Source: an uncultured euryarchaeote (GTDB lineage: Archaea > Thermoplasmatota > Poseidoniia > Poseidoniales > Poseidoniaceae). Taken from it: 64,000 nt of DNA. Every line of letters begins with the position of its first letter. Position 1 is the first letter of the stretch. Below are positions 38,087 to 46,841 of this stretch, in pieces. The position numbers and the translations under genes are program-made. The notes beneath the pieces are model-generated. The model was given only the letters and a program-made list of their open reading frames with translations, was not told the DNA's origin and did no database searches. The stretch spans positions 91,999 to 155,998 of the forward strand of contig CALBIL010000039.1 of the NCBI GenBank assembly GCA_937892945.1, written 5' to 3'.

Positions 38087-39583
38087 TCAGTAGCGAAACT
38101 CTTGCAAGTAGGGTTTGAGATCGAACTTGCGTCGAGTATTGGCAGAAGACATATAGCGAATTTTCCCAAAAATTGCTCGCTCCGGGCCCCATGCTCTATC
38201 GTGACGTCCAAGAACCCAGAAAATCCCTGTGTAGGAATTGGGGTCACGTCCATCAAGTGCGAAACTGTCATTCAGTTCAATCATCCATTCAGCGGCAATT
38301 TGCGGAGTAGGAGCCCATTCAAGGATTCGCTTACCCCAAAGCATTCTCAAGTAATTATGAATGATACCATCTCGTATTAATTGGCGTTGGGCAGCATTCC
38401 AAATTTCGTCATGCGTATCGGCCTCCTTGATTTGCTCAAAGGTATATTGGATACGTTCATCACTTGCGTGTTCCATCAAAGTGGTTTGCGCCCAGTTTGG
38501 AAGAGATTCATATGTGTCGTGTTTTGGGAGATGATAGGCATTGTTGAATCCAAGTTCCCGCCAAGTGATTATTTGGTCAAGAAAACCTTCAACCGCTCGG
38601 TCGAGATTCCACCATCCCTCACGAGAACCTTTTCGAGGCATTTGAATGGTTTCAGGGTCCCAACTGTTTGATTGAAGTATTTCCTGAACGATCTCAATGG
38701 TTGATATGTGCCCGAAATGAAGCCATGGAGAAAGCCCACTTGTTGCAGGCTTACTCACCGCATTGCGGTCATCTGCATATCGGTGCAAACGGTTTGATAG
38801 AAATTCATGCAACATGCGAACCGCAGTGCTACGACCGCCTCGTGATTGAGATACTGGAGGGATAGAATGGTCAATATCGATTGTTGATAACGCTTCACGC
38901 CCCGAACTGCCATTCTCTCCAACTCGCCATAACCATTCGAATGGAGTGACTTTGGCATCCCAATCCGGAGATAATTGTTCAAATAATTCATCGCTCATCC
39001 ACAGATCTTTACCCTTTGGAATCGGATTGAATTGAGGCCAAGTGTCCATGCATTCAACAAATCGCAGATGGACAAAACGACGGAAACCATGTGCAGTTGG
39101 GTACGCACGGTCGGTCCAACTCATCGGAAATACACCATTTGAATCTACAGCCACCATTCGACGATTGGTCGAACGGCTCGCATTTTGAACGGCCTTCAAG
39201 GGATAGTAGGTTGGGAAATCATCTGTAATGATCATTACAGCCTCTTGAGAGAGGTCGTGGAGTTTTCCTTTATGACCGCTTAAAGGGGTTTCAACCCAAG
39301 GGATGTAGCGAATGTTATTGTCTTTGAAAATGCGTATGTTTTCGAGCATGCCTTGAACCATGAAGGTGCAAATACGGTCATTTGAGAACTTGTGACTGGT
39401 TGAAATTTCTTCTAACACAAGCAAAGGAACATTATGTTGAATTGCCATTTCAGCAGCATATTCTAATGCTGCATTATGGTTGAATCGTCGGTTAGCAATC
39501 ATCCAGTAGAGGATGTATTTTCCTTCAGAATGCAGTGGATTTTCATTGCAGGAGCGAACACGATCGACCATTCTTGGATTCAT
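38087..39583 (-). CDS. Class II CPD photolyase
   Basis: 498 residues from ATG 39583. The N-terminal antenna domain (YILYWMIANRRFNHNAALEYA) and the FAD domain with FLDQIITWRELGFNNAYHLPKHD, GIIHNYLRMLWGKRILEW and LDGRDPNSYTGIFWVLGRHDRAW match class II photolyases, which split cyclobutane pyrimidine dimers with blue light. The track start at 39598 would overlap the Nudix gene further. It overlaps the Nudix stop by four bases, so the genes are probably one operon. Confidence 0.92.
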   Translation of the reverse strand: MNPRMVDRVRSCNENPLHSEGKYILYWMIANRRFNHNAALEYAAEMAIQHNVPLLVLEEISTSHKFSNDRICTFMVQGMLENIRIFKDNNIRYIPWVETPLSGHKGKLHDLSQEAVMIITDDFPTYYPLKAVQNASRSTNRRMVAVDSNGVFPMSWTDRAYPTAHGFRRFVHLRFVECMDTWPQFNPIPKGKDLWMSDELFEQLSPDWDAKVTPFEWLWRVGENGSSGREALSTIDIDHSIPPVSQSRGGRSTAVRMLHEFLSNRLHRYADDRNAVSKPATSGLSPWLHFGHISTIEIVQEILQSNSWDPETIQMPRKGSREGWWNLDRAVEGFLDQIITWRELGFNNAYHLPKHDTYESLPNWAQTTLMEHASDERIQYTFEQIKEADTHDEIWNAAQRQLIRDGIIHNYLRMLWGKRILEWAPTPQIAAEWMIELNDSFALDGRDPNSYTGIFWVLGRHDRAWGPERAIFGKIRYMSSANTRRKFDLKPYLQEFRY

Positions 39584-40071
39584 GCCCTTCCCCCCCAAGA
39601 TTTTGAAAGCGTGTGCAACATGTAAGGGTGCCCTTGTTGGGGTTGGTAATCGATCGTTTGTAGAGTCTGATTTGAATTCACAGCAGATGCCGCCATCGAG
39701 TGCATTGCATCACTGATCCAATCGAGTTCTTCGAATTCATCTGCGTGAACAAATCGAGTTTCCGATACTTCATCACCTGGCAGGGGTATTTGGTCTCCTG
39801 GCAACTCGACAAGATAAGCAATAAATATTGCAGGAACTTCTTTTAGAAGTCGTTCACGAATTGCTTGTACTCCAATGATTTTACCATCGACATTACATTC
39901 CTCTGAAAGTTCTCTTAGGGCAGCGTGGCTTGGTAACTCGTCCTGATTGACATACCCTTTTGGAAGCCCCCAGGAATCCTTGTATCGACCATGAGCTTCT
40001 TTGACCAGTAGAATACTACGAGCCTTGCGAACAATTGCCGCAACGCCTACATCACATTCTATGGTGTGCAT
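39580..40071 (-). CDS. Nudix hydrolase
   Basis: 163 residues from ATG 40071; the track start at 40191 overlaps ribA and would lie upstream of the TATA box. The Nudix box GYVNQDELPSHAALRELSEEC keeps the G-x5-E-x7-RE-x2-EE pattern that binds Mg2+ and hydrolyses nucleoside diphosphates linked to X. Oxidised nucleotides are a plausible substrate next to the photolyase but unproven. Its TATA box lies about 26 bases before the ATG, implying leaderless mRNA. Confidence 0.88.
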   Translation of the reverse strand: MHTIECDVGVAAIVRKARSILLVKEAHGRYKDSWGLPKGYVNQDELPSHAALRELSEECNVDGKIIGVQAIRERLLKEVPAIFIAYLVELPGDQIPLPGDEVSETRFVHADEFEELDWISDAMHSMAASAVNSNQTLQTIDYQPQQGHPYMLHTLSKSWGGRA

Positions 40072-40093
40072 GAATCTAGAGCTGGAGATTGGA

Positions 40094-40101
40094 TTTATAA
40101 A
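40094..40101 (-). promoter_or_regulatory. TATA box of the Nudix-photolyase operon
   Basis: TTTATAAA is a perfect TATA palindrome centred 26 bases upstream of ATG 40071 on the minus strand. It matches the spacing for transcription starting at the start codon (leaderless). Confidence 0.55.
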
Positions 40102-40137
40102 GAAGTGTTTCTGAAAGTTCAAGGTTTGATACATTGC

Positions 40138-40145
40138 TTTATATC
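40138..40145 (+). promoter_or_regulatory. TATA-like box for ribA
   Basis: TTTATATC is centred about 25 bases before the ribA ATG at 40167, again implying a leaderless or near-leaderless transcript. It lies only about 40 bases from the divergent Nudix TATA box. Confidence 0.5.
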
Positions 40146-40166
40146 CGGATTGCCAAATGAACGAAT

Positions 40167-40778
40167 ATGAAGCAGTATCACATCCTTGCACAGAACATTC
40201 AATCAGATGCAGTATTGCCTACAGAGCATGGAAATTTCAGAATACGAGTTTTTGTTGATTCTCAAGGCGCAGAGCATGCCCTCCTGTCTGTTGGACTTGC
40301 AGATCTAACCAAGGCCCCGCTTGTGCGTGTACACTCGGAATGCCTTACTGGTGATGCATTTGGTTCTCTTAAGTGTGATTGTGGACCTCAACTTCAAGCA
40401 TCGATGGCTCGTATTCAGGAAGAAGGATGTGGAGCGATACTCTACATGCGTCAAGAAGGTAGGGGGATTGGTCTTGAAGCAAAAATCCGTGCTTATGCAC
40501 TGCAAGATCGAGGACTCGACACTCTTGATGCCAACCTTGCTCTGAATTTACCTGCTGATGCGAGAGAATATGACTTCTGTGCAGTCATGTTGAAGAAGGT
40601 CGGAGTTGAACGTGTCCGCCTCATGACCAATAATCCGCTTAAAGTGGAAGGTCTCCGTTCGAATGGAATCGCAGTCGATGAACGTCTCCCTCACATAACC
40701 GGTCGATGCCAAACAAATAACGACTATCTCTCTACGAAAGCAAAGCGTATGGGGCACTTAATCCCAGATCAAGCATAG
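40167..40778 (+). CDS. ribA: GTP cyclohydrolase II
   Basis: 203 residues. It opens GTP in the first step of riboflavin synthesis. [22 protein letters not shown] supplies the zinc ligands Cys59, Cys70 and Cys72; [10 protein letters not shown] and [11 protein letters not shown] are the other conserved segments. This is the bacterial-type enzyme; many euryarchaea use the unrelated GTP cyclohydrolase III instead. It would supply FAD for the photolyases and oxidoreductase nearby. It diverges from the Nudix-photolyase operon. Confidence 0.95.
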   Translation: MKQYHILAQNIQSDAVLPTEHGNFRIRVFVDSQGAEHALLSVGLADLTKAPLVRVHSECLTGDAFGSLKCDCGPQLQASMARIQEEGCGAILYMRQEGRGIGLEAKIRAYALQDRGLDTLDANLALNLPADAREYDFCAVMLKKVGVERVRLMTNNPLKVEGLRSNGIAVDERLPHITGRCQTNNDYLSTKAKRMGHLIPDQA

Positions 40779-40813
40779 TATCAATTTACATGCAATACCA
40801 TGGAGGAGTAGTT

Positions 40814-41293
40814 ATGGGAAGTCAACTCGTAGGTGAAAAAGCACCAAATTTCACCTTAACATCCTCAACAGAGGAAACGGTATCATTAGCAGATTACGAC
40901 GGTAAATGGAAGGTTTTGTTTTTTTACGCAAAAGACGGCTCACCCACCTGCAAACGCGGATGCCTTACATTCAAAGAACAGTATGATTTGTTCCAATCAC
41001 TCACACCGCCAGTCGAAATTATTGGTATCAGTCAAGATTCACTCGAAGACCATCGGAGGTTTAAATCCCAACACGCCCTTCCTTTCTCACTTTTGAGTGA
41101 TCCTGAACGTGAAGTTGCTAACGCCTATGGGGTTCAACTTCATCTTGGAATATTCCCTACAAAATCTTCATTCCTTATCGGGCCAGACCGAACGGTTCAC
41201 TACTGCTATGATTGGCTGTTTCGTCCACGGCGGCATGTTGCTCGGATTCTTGACGCATTCAGTGCACTTTCATCTGGGGGGAAAATTGAATGA
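40814..41293 (+). CDS. Peroxiredoxin, BCP/AhpC type
   Basis: 159 residues from ATG 40814, chosen because GGAGGAG precedes it; the track starts at 40790. VLFFYAKDGSPTCKRGCLTF carries the peroxidatic Cys46 with a second Cys four residues on, which could be the resolving one. The thioredoxin-fold core (LLSDPEREVANAYGV) is typical. It reduces hydroperoxides with thiols. It overlaps the next gene by four bases. Confidence 0.92.
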   Translation: MGSQLVGEKAPNFTLTSSTEETVSLADYDGKWKVLFFYAKDGSPTCKRGCLTFKEQYDLFQSLTPPVEIIGISQDSLEDHRRFKSQHALPFSLLSDPEREVANAYGVQLHLGIFPTKSSFLIGPDRTVHYCYDWLFRPRRHVARILDAFSALSSGGKIE

Positions 41294-42693
41294 ATTGGGC
41301 AGAATTATTCCAAGATGCTGGTCTTTCTGAACGTGAAGCACGCTCTGTTGAAATTCTTTCATCCTCAAAGGAGTTGAAGGCCAGCGAATTGGCCAAAAAA
41401 CTTGGGACAAATCGATTGGATGCATACAATTCTCTTTCCAGATTAACTGAAATCGGATTGGTAAGTGTCACAGCAGACCGTCCAATGCGTTTTTCTTGCC
41501 CTTCATTACCTGTGTTGTTCAAGCGTTTGATAAAAGACCAAAGAGAGCGAATAGACCGAACAAGCCAATCCTTTGAAGAACTCATGTCTGGTGCAAAACC
41601 CGATTATGAAAAAGAGGAACAAGTGAACTCTGATGAAACGAATGCACGTTTTGCGGTTCTAAAAGGACGAGAACATATTCACAAAAAAATTGCTAATTTT
41701 GCCGATGAAGCAGAAGAACGACTTATCCTTCTTTTAGGCCGTTTCGGGATCTTACATCTCTGCCGATCATCAGGACTCGAGGAAGTAAATTCAGCAGCTC
41801 AAAGAGGTGTTGTTGTGACTGTTATTGCTCAACTGGACCGCCGTACAGTTCGATTTTATGACCAACTTGATGATTCGATTGAAATCCGTCACACTGATGA
41901 AATTAGTTCGCTTGGTGTTCTTCAAGATACGAATCAAGTCATTCAATTTCTTCACGTAGAAGAAAACCCTGTTGGTCGTGGGCGTGATGATGCGGCTCTG
42001 GTAATCCATTCCGATGTGTTTAGTTCTTCACACTCTGATTTTGTCTCGGCCATCTGGAGTAAGGCTGTTGATTTTGAAAGTGCGAAAAAGCGATTCACTG
42101 AAGAACGAATCGTCGACCCACTTCGATTAACAATTGGCCAGGGCTCATTTCTCGACCAATTCCGAGACGCTCTTGGAGTGAATGCTGAATTACCTGATAC
42201 TGATACACCTTTCAACCCTAAATCCTTCTTGGCATCGACTCGTGAAATAAATCAGGCACGAAAAGCACTCCAAGGCGGAACTGTGCAAAGTCTCAAACAA
42301 CTTGGTATTGATATGAATACGATGCTTCGCCAAATCGGTCAGCGCATCGGTGAAGAGTTGACCTTTAGTTTGAGAAAAATCGAAGGCCATGTCGAATTTC
42401 TTAGCGAACTTATGGATTGGTGGGAGCATGCAGGTTTGGGTGAGTTGGATTACGACAGCGACCCCTTCTTCCACATTGTGGTAAAACTCGCTCATCCTGA
42501 AGACATGTATACTCAGAACGCACTCCCTCTTTGGGAACTCGATGATGGAATTATAGAAGGTGCCTTGATGGCGCGATATCCACTCACAGGGAATGTGAGA
42601 ATCCGCCGTGAATCTTTTGAAGATGCTGACGGCCCAACATGGCGCTATACCCTGATTTTCATCGACGATGACCCTGATGAAGAGACGGATTGA
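41290..42693 (+). CDS. TrmB-family transcriptional regulator
   Basis: 467 residues. An N-terminal winged helix (AGLSEREARSVEILSSSKELKASELAKKLGTNRLDAYNSLSRLTEIGLVSVTADRPMRF) is characteristic of TrmB. A middle phospholipase-D-like region (about 130-250) and a distinct C-terminal half follow. TrmB proteins respond to sugars or other ligands. It is coupled to the peroxiredoxin by overlap and upstream of the UbiB-like gene, so it may control this stress island (inference). Confidence 0.85.
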   Translation: MNWAELFQDAGLSEREARSVEILSSSKELKASELAKKLGTNRLDAYNSLSRLTEIGLVSVTADRPMRFSCPSLPVLFKRLIKDQRERIDRTSQSFEELMSGAKPDYEKEEQVNSDETNARFAVLKGREHIHKKIANFADEAEERLILLLGRFGILHLCRSSGLEEVNSAAQRGVVVTVIAQLDRRTVRFYDQLDDSIEIRHTDEISSLGVLQDTNQVIQFLHVEENPVGRGRDDAALVIHSDVFSSSHSDFVSAIWSKAVDFESAKKRFTEERIVDPLRLTIGQGSFLDQFRDALGVNAELPDTDTPFNPKSFLASTREINQARKALQGGTVQSLKQLGIDMNTMLRQIGQRIGEELTFSLRKIEGHVEFLSELMDWWEHAGLGELDYDSDPFFHIVVKLAHPEDMYTQNALPLWELDDGIIEGALMARYPLTGNVRIRRESFEDADGPTWRYTLIFIDDDPDEETD

Positions 42694-42732
42694 AAAACAC
42701 TCTTTGATAAGTTCTGCTTTACAGCCAAAGGT

Positions 42733-43950
42733 ATGCGAATGCTTACTTTTTTTCGGTTTATGCGCCAAATACTCCGTAAGAAGCCCGCAGATCTTGATTG
42801 GATTCAGCGCCAAGGTCTAATCGCAGTAAAACTTGCTCAGATTTTTGCCTTACGTCCAGACTTACTCGGTGTAGAGAAGTGCCGTCAATTACAACAACTG
42901 TACCAACACGCTGCATCGATTGAATCTGAAAACCTGCATGAAACAATTGCATTAAAAGCACCTGCAGGTTTTGCTGACGCGTTTGATTTCATCGATGATG
43001 AACCACTTGCAGCAGCTTCGGTTGGCCAAGTACACCGTGGTCGCTTGAAAACAGGTGAAGAAGTAGTGATCAAATTCATCAAGCAAGCCAATGCAGTCGA
43101 ATTCAAAAAAGAAGTTGTACGTATGCGACGATGGTTACGAATTTTCCTTATTTTTGCTCCGAAGTTACGTAAAGTCGGTAACCCAATGGCACTCATCAAT
43201 CATGTTGCTGATTACACCTTGCGGGAACTTGACCTTCGTAACGAAATCAAAGGGGCTGCTGAGTTAATGGAAATTCAAACATCCGTGTCTGATAACTTCG
43301 ATATGTCGTTATTACGATTTCCGATCTACTATCCCGAACTGTCGAATCAAGATATTCTTGTTTCTGAGTTCATTGACGGTATGTCGCTTGAAGAAGGTAT
43401 TGAAACCAATTCTTTGAGTTGGGATTTCTTGTTACAATTTTTCAGGATACACGGTGCATATCTGTTTGGCATCGGAACATTCCATGGAGACTTGCATCCA
43501 GGGAATTGCATTATTGATTCCGATGGCAAATTTGTTTTTATTGACAACGGTGCTATTTGTCATGCACCACAACATGTAGCCCATTCATTGTTTACCTTTT
43601 TCGACCATCTCTCACGTCAAGAACGTCATGAAGCGTTCACAGCTTTACTTACGATGACTGAATTACCCCCAAACAAAAAGAAATTGGAGAAGTATTATGC
43701 TACAATGGAAGAGATTTATCATGATTTTGAACTCAAACCTGTTGGAGAACAAAGTTTGACTCGAATTATGATGCGAACAGTTCGGGCAGCAGTTGAACAT
43801 GCAGGTGCTCATTTTGGTGAAGAAGCCTTCCCAATTATTCGGGCATTGATGTATCTTGATGGATTAGTCATTCGAACTCATCCTGATGCACTTCTTATAC
43901 AATCAATGGGGCCGTTTTTGGAAGAGTTCAAAACAAAACTGAATATTTGA
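42733..43950 (+). CDS. UbiB/ABC1 (ADCK) atypical kinase-like protein
   Basis: 405 residues. The family layout is present: Ala-rich loop LAAASVGQVHRGRLKTGEEVVIKF, HGDLHPGN and IDNG in the catalytic site. The usual KxGQ motif reads KLAQ (residues about 36-39), replacing a nearly invariant Gly with Ala. Family members act in isoprenoid quinone or lipid metabolism and are probably ATPases. It follows the regulator after 40 bases and is 9 bases before the FAD oxidoreductase. Confidence 0.88.
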   Translation: MRMLTFFRFMRQILRKKPADLDWIQRQGLIAVKLAQIFALRPDLLGVEKCRQLQQLYQHAASIESENLHETIALKAPAGFADAFDFIDDEPLAAASVGQVHRGRLKTGEEVVIKFIKQANAVEFKKEVVRMRRWLRIFLIFAPKLRKVGNPMALINHVADYTLRELDLRNEIKGAAELMEIQTSVSDNFDMSLLRFPIYYPELSNQDILVSEFIDGMSLEEGIETNSLSWDFLLQFFRIHGAYLFGIGTFHGDLHPGNCIIDSDGKFVFIDNGAICHAPQHVAHSLFTFFDHLSRQERHEAFTALLTMTELPPNKKKLEKYYATMEEIYHDFELKPVGEQSLTRIMMRTVRAAVEHAGAHFGEEAFPIIRALMYLDGLVIRTHPDALLIQSMGPFLEEFKTKLNI

Positions 43951-43959
43951 GGGAGTTCG

Positions 43960-45201
43960 ATGGAACATTCAGTTGCTGTAATCGGAGCAGGATTGGCTGG
44001 TTTACAGTGCGCACTTCTTCTCAAAGAAGCAGGAATAGATGTTCATGTCTTTGAACGTGAACACCATGTTGGGGGTCGAATGAAAACTGAAAAAGTCGAT
44101 GGTTTCTTGCTTGACTACGGTTTCCACGTCATGCAAACAGCGTATCCCACTTCACAAAGAGTGTTTGATTTTGAAGCACTCAATGTCCAAGCGTTTGAAC
44201 CAGGAGCGATGATTGTTCAAAAGAAAAAGAACAAGGCTAAGTTTTGGCGAATGGCAGATCCTTTCCGAAGACCAATTCAGGGTGCTATGAGTGGAATGAA
44301 TCGGTTTGCTTCCCCTGTTGATTTATTGCGTGTCGCTCGCCTACGTTTTGCCGTAAGAAAAGGCAAAACAGAACAAGTGTTCGAAGGTGAGAACAAGGAC
44401 ACCCTTTCTTACCTGAAACAGCAAGGGTTCTCGCAAAGTATAATCGACCGTTTTTTCCATCCACTTTTCACTGGAATTTTTCTCGAAGATGACCTAAGGA
44501 CAAATGAACGAATGTTCCGTTTTGTATTCCGAATGATGTCAAAAGGGAACATGGTGCTACCGCGTGAAGGCATTGTTGCTGCACCAAATCAACTTGCTCA
44601 ACGGCTGGGGAAAGACCGCATTCACTTGAACTCCACTGTTTCGTTTGTCGATGACACCACCCTTGACATCAATGGTCAATCAAAATCGTTTGATGCAGTC
44701 GTTCGTGCTTTCAATACCAATCAATCGAATGAAAAGCGGCATGTATGGACATTACACTTTGATGCTGAACAATCACCTCTCAACAGCAGGCATGTCTTAC
44801 TCAATGGAGATGTCAAAATAAATGATGGCCTGATTGCCCACCTTGCCGTACCTTCAGATGTTCAACCGGAATATGCACCAGCTGGGCGGTCATTAGTAAC
44901 CGTCACAGTGGTTGGGGAGCGTGCAGATTCACTCGGGCTCAAAGAGGCTGCTGAAATAGAGGAAGCAGTTCGAAATGAAGTCAAATTATGGTTCCCTGAT
45001 ACATCATTGAATTGGCGCTTATTAGCCGTTCAACATATCGAACATGCCCTTCCTGAGGTTGGGAGTGAACGCCCTCTCCTCGCCACACCCCAAGGCCATG
45101 GTTTCGAATGTGGTGACCAGATGCTGCACGGGAGCGTAGAAGGTGCGTTGCTCTCAGCTGAAGCAGTTGCAAACGCCGTCGTTGTCCATCTCCAGGTTTG
45201 A
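43960..45201 (+). CDS. FAD-dependent amine oxidase/phytoene desaturase-like protein
   Basis: 413 residues. VAVIGAGLAGLQCALLLKEAGIDVHVFEREHHVGGRMKTEKVDGFLLDYGFHVM is the dinucleotide-binding region of this family (GxGxxG...E...GGR...D.G.H). The C-terminal GDQMLHGSVEGALLSAEAVAN completes FAD binding. Family members include protoporphyrinogen oxidase and carotenoid desaturases; given the phytoene synthase 9 kb upstream, desaturation of a carotenoid is plausible but not shown. Confidence 0.85.
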   Translation: MEHSVAVIGAGLAGLQCALLLKEAGIDVHVFEREHHVGGRMKTEKVDGFLLDYGFHVMQTAYPTSQRVFDFEALNVQAFEPGAMIVQKKKNKAKFWRMADPFRRPIQGAMSGMNRFASPVDLLRVARLRFAVRKGKTEQVFEGENKDTLSYLKQQGFSQSIIDRFFHPLFTGIFLEDDLRTNERMFRFVFRMMSKGNMVLPREGIVAAPNQLAQRLGKDRIHLNSTVSFVDDTTLDINGQSKSFDAVVRAFNTNQSNEKRHVWTLHFDAEQSPLNSRHVLLNGDVKINDGLIAHLAVPSDVQPEYAPAGRSLVTVTVVGERADSLGLKEAAEIEEAVRNEVKLWFPDTSLNWRLLAVQHIEHALPEVGSERPLLATPQGHGFECGDQMLHGSVEGALLSAEAVANAVVVHLQV

Positions 45202-45205
45202 TTGT

Positions 45206-46840
45206 ATGATTGATCTTAGTTCAACCTCTTCCCAGAGCGGCTTTGCGCAACGAATCCTTGCTCCCTCGGAACCTGTTGATGCATGGGTGTGGGTGAGTTA
45301 CGATCAGCTCAACCTCGAACTCTTGAAGGGAATTCAAGAGCGAATCGGGTCCATCGGAATACTCCTCATTGAATCTGAATCGAAAGGACGTTCACGACCA
45401 TTCCACAAACAAAAACTAGCTTTCGTACTCTCAAACCTCCGGCATTTTGCATTAGAGGCTCAAGTAAGTGGTTATCAAGTCCGTTATGTTGTTTCGAAAG
45501 GCGGCTATTCACAAACGCTGTCTTCGCTGCGTGGCGACTTGGGAGCGATTCATTGCATCGCACATGCCGAACGCTCCACCCGCGTCGAAGTTCAATCGCT
45601 TGTGGAACAAGGTGACCTCATCGTCCACCCGCATTGCGGTTGGCTAACTCCCCGAGCATGGTTTACCGATGCAGTTGGGGAACAACCTCCATTCCGAATG
45701 GACCCATTCTACCGGTCTGTTCGGAAAAAAACTGGATGGCTTATGCAAGATGGTCAGCCAATGGGTGGGAAATATAGTTTTGATGAAGCGAATCGCCATC
45801 CCTGGAAAGGCGACCCTCCAGCCCCCTCTACCCCCATCTACGAAGTCGATGAAATTGATGAAGAAGTGGCGACAGTCATCGGTCGTGTATTTTCAGAAAA
45901 CCCCGGTCGTGTTGATTTGAGTCAACTTCCAACATCGAGTGCTGACATCGAACAAGCACGAAACTTTGCTGTACAATGCTTGACTCATTTTGGCACCTAT
46001 GAAGATGCGATGTCAACCGAAAGCCGTGGCCTGTTTCACACCCGCCTGGCCTCATTGATCAACCTTCATCGAATCATGCCCGTACAGGCGATTCACTTTG
46101 CGCTTGAAAGCACGGCTGAACTTAACAATGTGGAAGGCTTTCTTCGACAGTTAATTTGGCGTGAGTATGTCCATCACATCCATGCAGTCACGGATGGTTT
46201 CCGGACTCTTGAGGTCAACCGTTCGCTTTCACGACGAGATGCAAATTGGTTTGAATCGGCTCCTCTGGACAATGAACTTCATCCGAACCACCTCGAACAA
46301 ACTTTCTCGCTCCCACAAGCCTATTGGGGGCAGAAAAGCGGTCTCGCATGTTTGGATGAATCGGTCGCTTCTGTCATGGATGAAGGATGGACCCATCACA
46401 TTCCGAGGCTCATGGTGTTGAGCAACATTGCGCATCTCATCGATGTTCATCCAAGGGAGCTTACCGATTGGTTTCACGTCGCGTTCATTGACGCTTATGA
46501 TTGGGTTGTGGAACCAAACGTGTTGGGAATGGGAACCTTTGCGCTTGGTTCAGCGATGATGACCAAACCCTATATTGCGGGCTCTGCCTACATCAACCGG
46601 ATGAGCAACCACTGCAAAAAATGCGAGTTCCATCCGAAAAAAACATGTCCTATTTCTCGTTTGTATTGGGCTTACCTCGACCGTCATTCCCCTGCGTTTA
46701 TGGGCAATCATCGTCTTTCGATGGCCATGAAGAATGTTGCAAAAAGAAGCGATGAACAACGCAGCTTCGACCATAAGACCTTTTTGATGGTTCAAGATGC
46801 ATTGGCGAACGGTCGCACCTTACGCCCTGATGAGCAATGA
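45206..46840 (+). CDS. FeS-type photolyase/cryptochrome (PhrB/CryB family)
   Basis: 544 residues from ATG 45206, five bases after the oxidoreductase stop. It carries FLRQLIWREYVHHIHA, VASVMDEGWTHHIPRLMVLSNIAHL and YDWVVEPNVLGMGTFALG, and the C-terminal SNHCKKCEFHPKKTCPISRLYWAYLDRH. These place it with the deoxyribodipyrimidine photolyase-related proteins (COG3046), which have a [4Fe-4S] cluster held by four Cys; three are in this C-terminal motif, with another likely in GLACLDESV. Some repair (6-4) photoproducts. It complements the class II enzyme upstream. Confidence 0.88.
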   Translation: MIDLSSTSSQSGFAQRILAPSEPVDAWVWVSYDQLNLELLKGIQERIGSIGILLIESESKGRSRPFHKQKLAFVLSNLRHFALEAQVSGYQVRYVVSKGGYSQTLSSLRGDLGAIHCIAHAERSTRVEVQSLVEQGDLIVHPHCGWLTPRAWFTDAVGEQPPFRMDPFYRSVRKKTGWLMQDGQPMGGKYSFDEANRHPWKGDPPAPSTPIYEVDEIDEEVATVIGRVFSENPGRVDLSQLPTSSADIEQARNFAVQCLTHFGTYEDAMSTESRGLFHTRLASLINLHRIMPVQAIHFALESTAELNNVEGFLRQLIWREYVHHIHAVTDGFRTLEVNRSLSRRDANWFESAPLDNELHPNHLEQTFSLPQAYWGQKSGLACLDESVASVMDEGWTHHIPRLMVLSNIAHLIDVHPRELTDWFHVAFIDAYDWVVEPNVLGMGTFALGSAMMTKPYIAGSAYINRMSNHCKKCEFHPKKTCPISRLYWAYLDRHSPAFMGNHRLSMAMKNVAKRSDEQRSFDHKTFLMVQDALANGRTLRPDEQ

Positions 46841-46841
46841 T

